Shown: positions 22,003 to 32,515 of the stretch, piece by piece | Numbering within the stretch: the first letter of the stretch is position 1 | How the letters are laid out: every line of letters starts with the position of its first letter | From: Halichondria panicea | Lineage: Eukaryota; Porifera; Demospongiae; Suberitida; Halichondriidae | Assembly (NCBI RefSeq): GCF_963675165.1 | Contig: NC_087392.1 | Coordinates: forward strand, 3,431,442 to 3,495,441 | Direction: 5' to 3' | DNA length: 64,000 nt | Program-made: the position numbers and the translations under genes | Notes under the pieces: generated by a model | What the model saw: only the letters and a program-made list of their open reading frames with translations | The model's database searches: none | What the model was told of the DNA's origin: nothing

Positions 22003-22479
22003 AATTGAGGCAAGTTGCTTGTTTACTCCACAGTATGAAGTGCATTATCCATAATTATATAATTATATAAGCGCCCCCTCAATGTGAAGAAATGTTACCG
22101 CCGTATTGAGTATTAGCATCCATGCATTCTCTTTGGTACTATGACTAATTATCTACAATTATTGCGCATTGCTATATACTGCATGCTTTTAGGGAACTCC
22201 CAATTTTGACCATACCATGCAAGTATTTGCTGTGCATGCTAGCTAGCACTGTGTCACTGAAGTGCAGTGTAGCACACATCTCATTGTATTTTCCTCCACA
22301 GAAACACAGTAATCTATGACAGGCACAAAGAGGCTCCCCCTAACCTCCTGCAAACCTTTATTGTGTTGAACTGGTCATGTGTACACGTGTAGGGGGTCAG
22401 AGGTCGGAGTGAGGTCTATTGCAGTTTGTGTGACTTTGCTTTTTGTTAGCCGCTACTTTAAAGTTCATTTTTATTTTAG

Positions 22480-23990
22480 AAAGTGGTTAAATCTCAAGTC
22501 TCAAGTGTGCCACGGGACCCAAGGCTAGGTAGACGTCTCCTACTGGTCAACTTGAAACTGCAACTGATATTGATGACCAGATCCCACTGCCTTCTGCTGC
22601 AACTGATGATGATGACCAGATCGGCCCCCATCACTGACTCAACTCTGGGCTCTCTACGCGAACCCATTGAAGTGGTATGTGCAAGTATTAACATTTGATT
22701 TATTGCCCTCTTCCTTGTACTTTTAGACTCGTGCCATTATGCATCAACAAGATGAAGAGTATGCCGATAGCGAGATCAAGAAATGTGTATGTGTGTGTGA
22801 CCTTTGCATTAACGTGCACTGCAGGAAAGGATACAGGATACGTGTAGAAAATAACGAGGAAGAAGCTAGAAAGTTACGAATAGATGAGGTAACATTACTA
22901 TAACAATTTTAATTACAGTGGTACAAACGAAACGTGACATGAAAGGGTCAGTGATTCCCGAACCTGCTGAAGGACTTGATGGTGTGGTCCACATTCGGGT
23001 CAGACTCCCCAATGGACAGCGGACAGCGTGTTTCAAGAAGATTCAACGGCTCTGATGATGTGAAGGTAGTTTAAGTTATAAATTAGTGGTTATTGGGTTG
23101 AAGGTTCTTTTCTTAGGAGCTCACTGCTTTTGTTGGATCACAGGAGTGCATCAACCTGAGACATTTTCGTCTGCTTGTCAGTGACGTACCCCATTGGCGG
23201 GTTTTGTGTGATGAGGGGTCACTCAGAGCAGCTGGAATCCAAGCATTCACACTTGTAACTGCTGAGAACACTACTGTAAGTGCAAGTATGTGGGACTGTG
23301 CTCTAAAAAAATTATAGCCTCTGTTGAGTAATGATTTTGTATCTTGTATTTTGTGCATACGTAACTTTGTTTTGTGAGGGTTCCAAGAGAATCGAGTGTT
23401 CCGAGAGAATCGAGTGTTCTGGGTAGCCCAATCTACAACGACCATAGTATGATGCAGGATGACGTTTCTCCTGACCTCGCCAATTTTATGGACCTAACTG
23501 AGACTGATGAGACTGATGACAATGAAGACAAAGGGTCATCTGTTCTGTAAGTAGTAATAAATAATTATGCCATTGGGTGATTTAACTTGTATAATTGTTC
23601 ACATCTGGAATTAATTTGTAGTACACATGCATGCAGTTGTTAGGGCGTGCAAGTGTTAGCATGTATGCACCTTTTATTGCACAGAAGCCGCTTCAACTAT
23701 TGCGATTAACATTGAATGGCGTGCACCAAGTCGAGGTTGGTCGTCTTTGAGAAGTGTATCGTAACAACCCGAACATTGTTCAGGTATTGATGGAGTGGGA
23801 TTATCAAGAGAATTGTTCTCTGCATTTTGGCAAAGTGAGAAAATTCCTATCATCACTCCTGAAACGACTTTCTTCCAAAGTGTGATGCTTCAGTTGTCAC
23901 CGACTTCTGCAATGACCTATCGCCTACCACCCAGAAGGTTTGGGCTATGGTGTGCCAGGACGGTGAAAGAGGGCTCACTCTGGCAAGTAG
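22480..23990 (+). pseudogene. UBX-like plus HECT-type gene, truncated
   Basis: A plus-strand exon chain with good splice sites: 22480-22674, 22727-22888 (IMHQQDEEYADSEIKKC), 22919-23065, 23117-23275, about 23446-23546 and about 23690-23960. Exons 3 and 4 encode a UBX-like ubiquitin fold (VHIRVRLPNGQ, RRFNGSDDVK, ELTAFVGSQ, SLRAAGIQAF). Exon 5 is acidic (DLTETDETDDNEDKGSS). The last resembles the start of a HECT ubiquitin-ligase catalytic domain (GIDGVGLSRELFSAFWQ). HECT E3s pass ubiquitin through a C-terminal cysteine, and that lobe is absent here because a dispersed repeat begins near 23955. A 7-bp duplication (GGACAGC twice, 23024-23037) shifts the frame inside the UBX-like domain. Related HECT exons lie on minus at 29573-30565. 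Confidence 0.6.
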
Positions 23991-24335
23991 TATAGATTAG
24001 CTAGAATATCAGTAGTGTAAGTATAGTATAGCTAAAATAGAATTAGCAGTAATGAACAGTCTTTATGTGAGGAGCTTGTAAATTTCATAGATCGGTGAGT
24101 AATACATGTACGTATTGTAACGTATTGTAACGTATTGTACTTCAAATTGTATATTATCTTAGCACTGTTACATTCATATGATGTGAAAATCAAGCTTAGT
24201 CAAGCATATGATAGGCTGATCCATAAAATAAAATTTTTGATTTCCGCTGGCTGAGCATTTAAAGTTATGGCAACACATGTTGCACCATTTTATTCCTTGT
24301 TGTATGGGCATCCTTGTTGTATGGGCTTAGTTCAT
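23955..24335 (+). repeat. Dispersed repeat related to the piggyBac fragment at 48841-49280
   Basis: The series CCAGGACGGTGAAAGA, CTGGCAAGTAGTATAG, ATGTACGTATTGTA, TTAGCACTGTTACATTCATA, AGGCTGATCCATAAA and CCATTTTATTCCTTGTTGTA occurs here and, in the same order, at 48848-49270. Parts also occur at 47996-48120 and 48410-48500. The 48 kb copy joins it to a piggyBac terminus, so this is probably an end-truncated member of that family. GTAACGTATT is tandemly triplicated near 24118. Confidence 0.65.
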
Positions 24336-24544
24336 CGGCTTCTCCAGTATTGCTCTAGCACCGTACTTAGCCTATCAGCAGTAGATCTACTACCGGTAGA
24401 GCTATGTATAAACTAGCGCTTCACTATATAATACTATGGAGTCTTCTTGCTGTAGATGTCCTGCTGGGCAAGAAATCGTCGTCTGAGTCGTCCATGTCGA
24501 ATCTAAGCTAAGCTTCTTTATGGCTAGTACTAGTTTGTAAGCGG

Positions 24545-24790
24545 CCTTGTGCAATCACGCGATTTTGCCGCGGCAAAATGCCCGTTAAAGTTTTTGCCGC
24601 GGTAAATGGCTCAGTAAACATTCTGGAGCGGTATTTACAAATTTTGCTTTTTGCCGGGGCAATCGTCTCGGTATTTACCGAGGCAAACAGTTTTGCCGCG
24701 GCAATTGTCCCAGTAAAAATATTGCCGCGGCAAATGTCCCGGTAAAAATGTTTTGCCGCGGCAATATTACCGGCACAATACTGACTCAAA
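24545..24790. repeat. GCCGCGGCAA repeat family, copy 2
   Basis: At least five units containing TTTTGCCGCGGCAA or GCCGCGGTAA are separated by GTCCC[AG]GTAAAAAT-like spacers. The block ends in GCAATATTACCGGCACAATA then CTGACTCAAA, as at 21058-21090. It is longer than copy 1, so unit number varies. Confidence 0.75.
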
Positions 24791-24904
24791 TTACTTGGTT
24801 CCCTACGAACAAGAAGTAACTTCAGGTAAGGATAATCTTAGGTGTCTAGATCCAACAGAGGCTTTTTAACACCCTGTCTACTACTCGCAGGTTATTATTC
24901 TGTC

Positions 24905-26890
24905 AATGTGTGGCGAACCGGGTAACACAGATGTCTAGCTGGGAGAAGAGTCCAGAGTACAGCTCCTCTTGTTGTGACCAAGTTGGCCACACTGTCCACA
25001 GCCTCTTGGCAGGGGGTGGATGGCTGGGAGAGGAGGGACTCTGGAGATGGCTGTCGACTGTCTGGCCGTGGAAGCAGATGGCACGCGACAGGGCAGAACT
25101 CTCGGATCTTATCATAGACTGCCGCTGAAGTGACAGACCCTTGGGTACAATCTCTGAAGGCATCTCATCCTGATCCAGCTTAACACCATCCTCCTTCAGA
25201 ATGTTGTGCTCCTTCCCCACAGAGTCGCTGTGCTTCTTTGTGGCAACAACACCGGACATCACATGGACATCACATGGAAATGTGGGAGTTTCCTAAAGAT
25301 TGGTGCAAAGAAACTTGCCACAACTCCACCGTTGCTATCCACTACAAGCTGGGCTTCCAAGTCAAACTGTAAGTGGTACAAGTGTGTTGTACAGTTTACT
25401 GCTTATTTATACGAGCTAAATGGGGCTTTTGTAAACTGACTAATAATTGACCGCACTGCAATGTGTACAATTGGCTAACTTCTATGTTTTTGGGAGCCTA
25501 TCTACACACGTAGGTGCTATAAAAATAGCATTATACTACAATTTACGATTTACCAAGATTCTTGGTAATTCTGGCGCATGTGTATACCAGCCGCCTTTCT
25601 CAGCGGCCTGGAATCGAGGCTACACCAGTGACGAAGCCGTCAATGCGCCTCGTTCATGGTCACAAGGATGAGTCGAACTTAATAATTATTAAAATCCTTT
25701 ACATACCACAATTTCTTTATCAGCAATAAGCTACCTATAATCTGATTTTTATGTACAAACCGCCTGAAGGCTTCCGATTTCTGTCCTAGTCTCTTGACGA
25801 GCCCAAAGCACCAGTCCGGAGAAAATTTGGTGTGTCCAACTACCAGAAATGAGAGAGTGATGTGAGTGGTCATCGAGCGCCATAGCAGGTACTGAACCAT
25901 GGTGTTGTTTTTGTTCTGTTTTTGTTCTGTCCAGAACAATTATCGGCATGCAAATACACTGTCTTCTCACCTGTAAATAGGATAATTTATTTTAGTTTGT
26001 GTCCCTTCATCACATAAAAATTATTGGATGTGTGTATTGAATCTCACCTAGGCCATGATGCTCAAAGTAGTAGTGAAGCTGGCTAACCACAACGTTTGCC
26101 CCCTTGCCACAGATTCCCGCCTCATCACAGAGGAAATTCATTTGGCGGGGAATTGCCTCACAGCACACCCCAAGCACTTCCGAGGTACTAAAAAGTACCT
26201 GGTTGCAGGGGATAGTGTACCTGCAAGATTTGCAAACATTTCTCACACATTATTATGCACGTATTATTATGTTTATGTCTATTATTACAGATCCCTACCT
26301 GTTGAGCGTAATCAAAAGCGTCGATATCCAAAGAGTTCGGACGAGTGTTTGAAGACAGCGGCGGTAGTGTGAGCGGATAGTCACTCTGCACTGGTCGCAT
26401 ACTGTCGCATACTGTCTTAAAGTTTGTCCAGATGCTCCATGTAGGCTGTCAGGGTCGCACTCTAGTGGCGTGTTGACAGCACGAGAGAGTGCTGTGCTGT
26501 TCTGCTGGCACAGATCAGTCATAGGCTGCTTTGTCACAACCAGGTAGGGAAGTAGCTGTCTCCACAATTTGCAAAATGTAGAGTAGCCCATTGCAATGTC
26601 CCCCTTGTACAGCTTCCATACTAACGTCTTTGAGGTGCTTGAGGGTCTGATGTCAGTCTTTCAAAACCCAGGGACTCTACCGGGTAGTTCAGCACAAAGC
26701 ACTCGTATGACCAAAGCACTCGTATGACAAAGTGTTAGCTGGTAGTCGGTGCTTGTTGCCGTGTAACAGTCCATTTTCCCGCGTTGAGAGTACTGAGCCG
26801 GCATTTCTGTGGCGTGCGGCGTGCGTACAGATTTCTTTATGTGTACCCATGTAAGCGTACCTAGCGGGAGTACACATCATGAAATTCATA
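24905..26890 (-). pseudogene. Transposase-like gene (probably DUF7869 type) with CCHC knuckle
   Basis: Read on minus from about 26770: HGNKHRLPANTLSYE, AELPGRVPGF, GYSTFCKLWRQLLPYLVVTK and PMTDLC..CQQNS. After an intron come LGVCCEAIPRQMNFLCDEAG, GKGANVVVSQLHYYFEHHGL, QNKNNTMVQYLLWRSM and FLVVGHTKFSPDWCFGLVKR. The C-terminal exon (25262-24905) has a zinc knuckle, CGQCGQLGHNKRSC. This order matches a large metazoan family that I believe is annotated as DUF7869, thought to be an RNase H-fold, transposon-derived protein (memory, unverified). Frames are broken at about 26640, 26480, 25930 (a tandem CAGAACAAAAA) and 25100. The residues around DNCAGQNKNN, normally acidic, are lost at the second-last break. 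No inverted repeats were found. Confidence 0.6.
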
Positions 26891-27347
26891 CACAAAAATA
26901 CGCTGTTCGTGTTTGCGTGTGGATTTCTTGATGTGTAATAATGATGTGTAATAAATGCACAATACCTATCAATAAATACATACGCAAAGCATTTTTTAGT
27001 GCGTGTGATATGTGTATTTTAATTTACAGGTAGATAAATCTGAAAAACCGAGTACATAACTGCTGTTCCTCCGTGTCGAGATTCAACCACCACACCATCG
27101 CTACGATTAGTGCAGGCCGAAATTTGTCCATTGCAGGCCATTCTCATCTTTGTTATGTGACAAGTTTGCATCCACAGGTGTCACGCACAAAAGTTGTAAC
27201 GTCCTCGTCTTCCATCACAGAGAGCTCCATTGGACCGAGAGCGTGGTGCGTGAAGGGATCCGTACAAGCGCTGCTTCCAATGGATCTGTTTCATGTTGAA
27301 TGTCGCCATCATAAACAAAGGCAAGAACAATTATTGTTAAAAGTTAA

Positions 27348-28088
27348 CCCTTCCCTTTCCCGGCTTTAATTAAAAAAACAAAAATAATACAGAATAATTT
27401 TTGTTTAAAAATACTTATCTCATGAACAATGCATTGTAATCACTTGCAACTTGCAACTATATCCTGGGGGTACCATGACATCATCATCGTTACCTAGCAA
27501 CTGACCACCCCCCACTAATTAACGATTTTTTTTACACATTTCACAATGAAGGCGCATGAAGTCACTAAAGACACTAAGTAAGTGTTCTCAATGTTCTCAC
27601 GGTAACATGGTTCAATCAGGATCAGCAGAAACTTCTGTGCGAGGTCGTATCGGCAGACGCTCTTTTCCCGGGAAATGTTTTAACTAGACTAAGCATACCA
27701 CTACATATGATACTCCATACTTACTTACAAGGTCCAGGACTTTGGTTCATGCTCAGGAGCCGGCTCTTCAGGCTCTATATTTATAGCTTGACCTCTGAAA
27801 ATTAGTACTGTCCTCTTACTCAACAAGGCCATAAGCATCGTTATTCTCACTGTCTAGCTGCCCTAGCTGCCCTAGAACCTCGCTGAGGTTGTACTACGAA
27901 GATCTTGAAACATTATCAAACAGTCACTTTTCTGCATGAAGTGTACCTCGAGGCAAGATATTAAAGATACCACGTGAAAGAGCAGCATGTGCTGGTACCT
28001 GCGCATAGCTCCAACACAGCGCCCACAACGATTTTTTGAAAATTATCACTACCGCTGCCGTCATATGACGGCTAAAGCTGGGAAAGGG
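27348..28088 (-). mobile_element. Internally deleted piggyBac element (TTAA...TTAA)
   Basis: A 741-bp element bounded by TTAA at 27344-27347 and 28089-28092. Left end CCCTTCCCTTTCCCGGCTTT and right end (reversed) CCCTTTCCCAGCTTTAGCCG form imperfect inverted repeats; the left one is lengthened by a CCCTT duplication. The minus strand near 28080-27735 keeps what looks like the first transposase exon (an acidic LDSENNDAYGLV segment) up to a GTAAGTAAG donor near 27727, and the rest of the coding region is missing. This is how non-autonomous piggyBac derivatives arise. The 1874-2075 fragment belongs to the same subfamily. Confidence 0.75.
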
Positions 28089-28228
28089 TTAAAGCCTAAA
28101 ATTGTACCTTGCAGCGAGACTCAAACCTAGAGTCAGTACCCCCCATGTCTTTTTGTATTATTATTCTTCTGTTTCATTTTGATTACTGTGTTGTTCCTGT
28201 GCCGTCCATGTTATCGGTTTCTCGAGGT

Positions 28229-28462
28229 CTAGCCATTCTGATATGATTCATGGTCTTCTTGAGGCAACCTCAATATGTCGTTAATAGCCTTAGCCGTCTT
28301 AGAAGCGTTGCCTGAGCTCATGCTGTTCATATACTGTGTAGCTAGTAATGCACAATTGAGATACGCCCTTGCGCAAGGGAAAATCCCGTTACGTGTGACG
28401 TCACGTACAGTTAAAATTATTTGTGTTGAGTGGCCGTCCTCGCCTGCTCTTATGGTAAGCAA
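28229..28462 (-). CDS. Hypothetical short minus-strand frame
   Basis: An open frame of 77 residues (CARAYLNCALLATQYMNSMS, then KAINDILRLPQEDHESYQNG) with coding-like composition. It shows no recognised motif, and its 5' side has a possible acceptor-like context near 28460. It sits between the deleted piggyBac element and the integrase-core copy. Chance open frame is quite possible. Confidence 0.2.
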   Translation of the reverse strand: MLTIRAGEDGHSTQIILTVRDVTRNGIFPCARAYLNCALLATQYMNSMSSGNASKTAKAINDILRLPQEDHESYQNG

Positions 28463-28584
28463 GTACAGCTTAAAACTTCACTAGTAGGTGCACGATAAAA
28501 ACTGTTTTGATGATTTTTGGCTGTTATTCTATTTTGGTCAATAGTGCTGCTTGTCCGGTTTTCCTAGAGCCCGGTCACGTACAA

Positions 28585-28990
28585 GAGCCTCAATACATTG
28601 TGTAGATCCAATAAACACTCAGCTACGGAGAAGCGTCACTGGAACCTACTACTCGGAGGGACCCATGGACTCATGGTGCCATTGACGGATACTCGCGTAC
28701 CATTGTGTTCTTAAAATGTTCGCCTAACAACAAGGCAATTACTGTCCTGCAATCATTAATTTTATTGAAGCAGCTAGAGGAGCATGGACTGCCTAACAAA
28801 GTTCGCTCAGATTTAGGCGGGGATAGGCGGGGAAAGGTCGAACAACATTCTAGCAGCAGTGCAGTGGATCATCAATCCTTAACGAACGAATAGAACGCTT
28901 ATGGAGAGATGTCCACCGATGTGTAAGCGCTGACACGTTCCGTGGTATGCAGGAAATCGATATGTTTTGTCTAAGGAAGCCGGAGCACCT
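28585..28990 (+). pseudogene. Integrase-core gene, decayed, copy 2
   Basis: Plus-strand pieces give DPINTQLRR near 28590, then HGAIDGYSRTIVFLKCSPNN (near 28675), QLEEHGLPNKVRSDLGG (near 28770) and NERIERLWRDVHRCVS (near 28885). These are the core DG..D...E blocks of the same integrase-like family as 19595-20510, on the opposite strand. The Gly-rich part is altered by a GGCGGGGATAGGCGGGGA duplication near 28816, and a stop follows NE. Downstream sequence to about 29015 loses similarity. Non-functional. Confidence 0.65.
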
Positions 28991-29394
28991 GTGGCAAACT
29001 GAACAATATCATAAGGTGTAACTCCTCGTTTCACCACGATCATTCTCGACATTCAACTTTCCACCAGTCTCTGCACCAATCTGCACCAAAAAATTACACA
29101 ATCAATGTACTATTATAAGAGTCGATCTTGTTGGTGAATGCCACCCAGTACATTAGTGCTTCCCTCTGGTGAGAACTCAGATTTAAAAAGAGAGTACATC
29201 TTGTCAGATTGGTTGGATTTGAAAACTTAAAAACTAAAAAGTTTCTTCGTAGTCGAAGGAGATCTCTGAATGACCTCCATGATCTAATCTACATAACAAA
29301 CATAATTATTGTGTTACCAAGCACATCGTAGTACTTATTAGAGCGTTGCCTTACCCTACTCGTTTAATTATCTTTACCTGCAAAGTCTCCAGCC

Positions 29395-30565
29395 CATTGA
29401 TTAACTGATTTTACAGACGGATATACTGAAGTGCAAGGCCATGGCAGTGATAATCCTTTCTTTGTCTACATTGTCTACTTCTTCGATGGATACTTCGAAA
29501 TGCCATAAGTTTAGTAGACGGTCGTTGTCTCAGCAAGATACATTGACACACGACACACACCTTAGCTATCTTTCAGAATCTGGAATCTGGAACAGATGAC
29601 ACAGATGGCCCAGTCATTCCATTAGCAATGTAGTCGGCAACAGTATCCGTGCCACCATGAACCAAGGATACGGCAATCATCTGCCCCACGTAGTAGAAGA
29701 CCTCAGGAAGGTTGTGACTGAGGGCACGGCAATTTTCTGGACCACAGAAAATGTTGTTATTCCTACCCATCAAAATATATAGGAACTCTCGCAACGGCCC
29801 ACCTGAAGATCAAAAATATAATAGCATACTCGTTTAGCACCAAACAAATAGAATCTGGAAATGGTGCTTATTATGTAAAAAAGAATTATGGATGGTTCTT
29901 CAAGTGGTATTTACCAAAAGAGCGAATTTGGAATAGGTGTGGCAACAAACTCAGCTACTCAAAATCCAGTCTCAAAATCTACTTAGCTGTGCTTAGTATT
30001 ATATATAGCATAGAACTACGGTATACACACTGAACATTGTACATGTAGTACTGCAAATTACCAACCTTCGTCTACAGCTGGTTCCCCTACAAACGTCACT
30101 TTCAGATGGTTATTAAAGTTGAACCTATTGCGGAAGTAGTAAAGAGCGTCTGTCCAGACATGCTATGACTGATTTTGTAACAGTACCCTAAATATGCATG
30201 ATTTTGGAACAGAGCACTTAACTTAACAACAGCATTTTAGTTGATATCAGGTGTACACTTTTGACATAATTATTGTATAATTATAGTGTCCTCAGATGGT
30301 GTGAATGGGTGGGCCTGAGTCTGAGTCTGAGTTTGAGTCCGATATCACATTTATGTACGCACTGTGGTGTATAATCGGTGTAATCATAACAACGTTTAAT
30401 AACACCTGTAGCCGCTTGATAGAACATCCATGGGCCTTGTGGAAGTCGAATGCACTACACATGTTTCCTTACGCAGATAACTGGCAGTGCATCATCTTCC
30501 GCATCACTCTCTTCGTCTTCTTTCACTTCATCATTCTCACTGCTTTGTGGATCATCACCACGTAA
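29395..30565 (-). CDS. HECT-type ubiquitin ligase gene piece
   Basis: Minus-strand exons: an acidic exon at about 30465-30565 (SSENDEVKEDEESDAEDDAL), exon 30066-30162 (DALYYFRNRFNFNNHLKVTF, VGEPAVDEG), and exon 29573-29802, joined in phase by GT..AG sites, starting GGPLREFLYILMG and continuing FYYVGQMIAVSLVHGG. VGEPAVDEGGPLREF is the signature of the start of a HECT catalytic domain, and the following segment fits its N-lobe. A possible further exon near 29395-29530 reads INQWAGDFAG. I do not find the C-terminal lobe with the catalytic cysteine. The visible exons have clean splice sites and no stops, so this may be a live gene or a recent duplicate. It resembles the G2E3-like HECTs that are multicopy in invertebrates. 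Confidence 0.65.
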
Positions 30566-30597
30566 CTGCTGCGCACACATTGAAAAAAGGCCATACA

Positions 30598-30790
30598 TAC
30601 CGCGAAATTTTCGAGGGGCTTCAATTTTCGAGGATTTTTCTGGGTTAGCAATCTTACAAGAAAATTATGTCAACCAAAATTGTTAGAATTATCTGTATAA
30701 CGTTGCAAAGATTCAAGGCATGGCTTCCGATAAGCTACGATTTTTAGAGGCAATTCCATGAAATGTAAGTGCCTCGAAAATTTCGCGGTA
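30598..30790. mobile_element. Small inverted-repeat element (MITE) 1
   Basis: TACCGCGAAATTTTCGAGG at 30598-30616 is exactly inverted at 30772-30790. TA lies just outside the CCGCG ends, so it can be read as 17-bp inverted repeats with a TA duplication. It is 193 bp long and has no coding capacity. An extra TTCGAGG near 30625-30632 suggests a subterminal copy. Confidence 0.8.
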
Positions 30791-30820
30791 TACGGTACAT
30801 AGCTAGTTTTTACATACAAC

Positions 30821-30982
30821 CAAGAGTTCATTAGGAAGAGTACGCAAAAGGCGTTTCTCCAACCTTACGTAGCAACCACATCCACATGCTGATTTACAAG
30901 CCAGTATCTGTGATGTAAGATTGGAGGAATGCTTTTAGTGTACAGTCTATTGGAGTTGCGTACTCTTCCTAATGAACTCTTG
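30821..30982. mobile_element. Foldback element (MITE) 2
   Basis: A 27-bp arm at 30821-30847 beginning CAAGAGTTCATTAGGAAGAG is the exact reverse complement of 30956-30982. Pairing continues inward imperfectly (AAAAGGCGTTTCTCCAACCT with ATTGGAGGAATGCTTTT). The 162-bp unit could fold into a long hairpin. It starts only 30 bp after MITE 1. Confidence 0.8.
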
Positions 30983-32515
30983 ATATGAACAACATACAAG
31001 TACACCCTACACGACTCACGTTCAGAGTATCTACAGCAAGTATGTAAATGGGACTTTTGACCGCTCCCGGCTGTCCACTTTGCTCCTCCTCCAGATGGTT
31101 ATAAGATTGAAAATTTGAATTCTGGATCATCGTGTTGTGTCGCAAATACCGAGCAGATTTCCCTCATTAGCAGATTTCCCTCATTATTTCGTCTTCAGTC
31201 ATACTAGATTTTAGTCTTATTTTTCCCACCAAACCATTGTTGGCCAAATACTCACGTGAGTCTTTCCCTCAAGGAATCTTTACCACTTTGTTGGCAGATG
31301 AGAAAGAACTTGGTAGACACATAATATCTCTATCGTAAATCCCCGAAGACTTCTCGAAGTCCGAGCTCGACATCTGTACATAATTTTAAGTCAATGGTAA
31401 CTGGTAACTGTATTGGTTCAAGAGTGGGCTAACACATTATACCATACTCTGACATGCATGTGTAAAATCCAAATTTTTTACTTTATGTGGTTCAGAATCT
31501 ATTAAGTAACCGCTGTTTGTGAGAGTAACCGCGAGTAACCACTGTTTGTGAGAGCATGTTTGTGAGAGCAGTAGTAAGAGCACTATTAATAGAAATTAAT
31601 AGTTCTATGTTAGAACAATTCGTATCACACGCCCTTATATCTGGTCTCTTCGATCTGGTAGCTAAACGTCTCTAAACATCGTCTCTAAACATCGATCTGG
31701 TAGCTAAACATCGATTCTGCATGGTCATCGATCTGGTAGCTAAACATCGAGTGCTTAAGGCCCGGGTCCAAATTTCGATACCAAAATTTACACTATGTTC
31801 ATACTGCTGTATTATTTGCGTGTGCTGCATCAAAATGATCAAGCTCAATGTTTTCGTTTTCCAAAAAACTAATTAGCTTAATTCAATTATGTGCCATAAA
31901 TGGTGATGACGTCATACCAGTTAAGTGCGTTGAAGATGCCAAGATCAAGCAAGGCTAGATGAACATCTCATAGCTAGGTACTAGTAGGAGTTAGAAGCTA
32001 GCATAGCTATTGGACATTTTTACTTCTTCCCATCATAATCATAACAACATACTCTATGCTACTCTTACCTTGTTTAAGTCCGCCGTATTTGTTGCCAAAG
32101 ATAATCGTTCTAGCAGCTAGCTAAGCGACCTTATGACGTCACATGCAATGAATAACATTAAAATAATCTCATGTTTAACACTACATGATCTACATAAAAT
32201 GTCGCAGAGTGGTGGTAAACATCGACCTGTTTACACAGGAAAACTTGACTTTGACTTGGCCTGTTAGACGGACAATCTGAGTTTCCGTTGAAAATGAAGA
32301 TAACGGGGGCTTAACAGAGCTAAACGGTGTGTCTGATAGGACGGCACCCGTGAGTAACACCGTTTCACTATGAACCGTCCAATCTAGATGTGTGAAACGG
32401 GAAGAGAGGGTAGGTAAACAATTATTAGCTAGCTTCTTGATATGATACTTATAATTATTGTGTTTGTAGTGTGCATTAATTCTGAAGAGTTTAGCAACTA
32501 TATATAAGAAACTGC
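30983..32515. other. No gene recognised
   Basis: Mostly AT-rich. GATCTGGTAGCTAAAC[GA]TC is repeated at about 31654, 31695 and 31731, and AGTAACCGC / GTTTGTGAGAG are duplicated near 31508-31568. No exon-like stretch with a known motif. Confidence 0.4.

Noticed and set aside
31650..31755. Possible CRISPR-like spaced repeat (GATCTGGTAGCTAAACATCG)
   Set aside because: Only three or four irregularly spaced copies in an animal genome; spacers are themselves repeat fragments.
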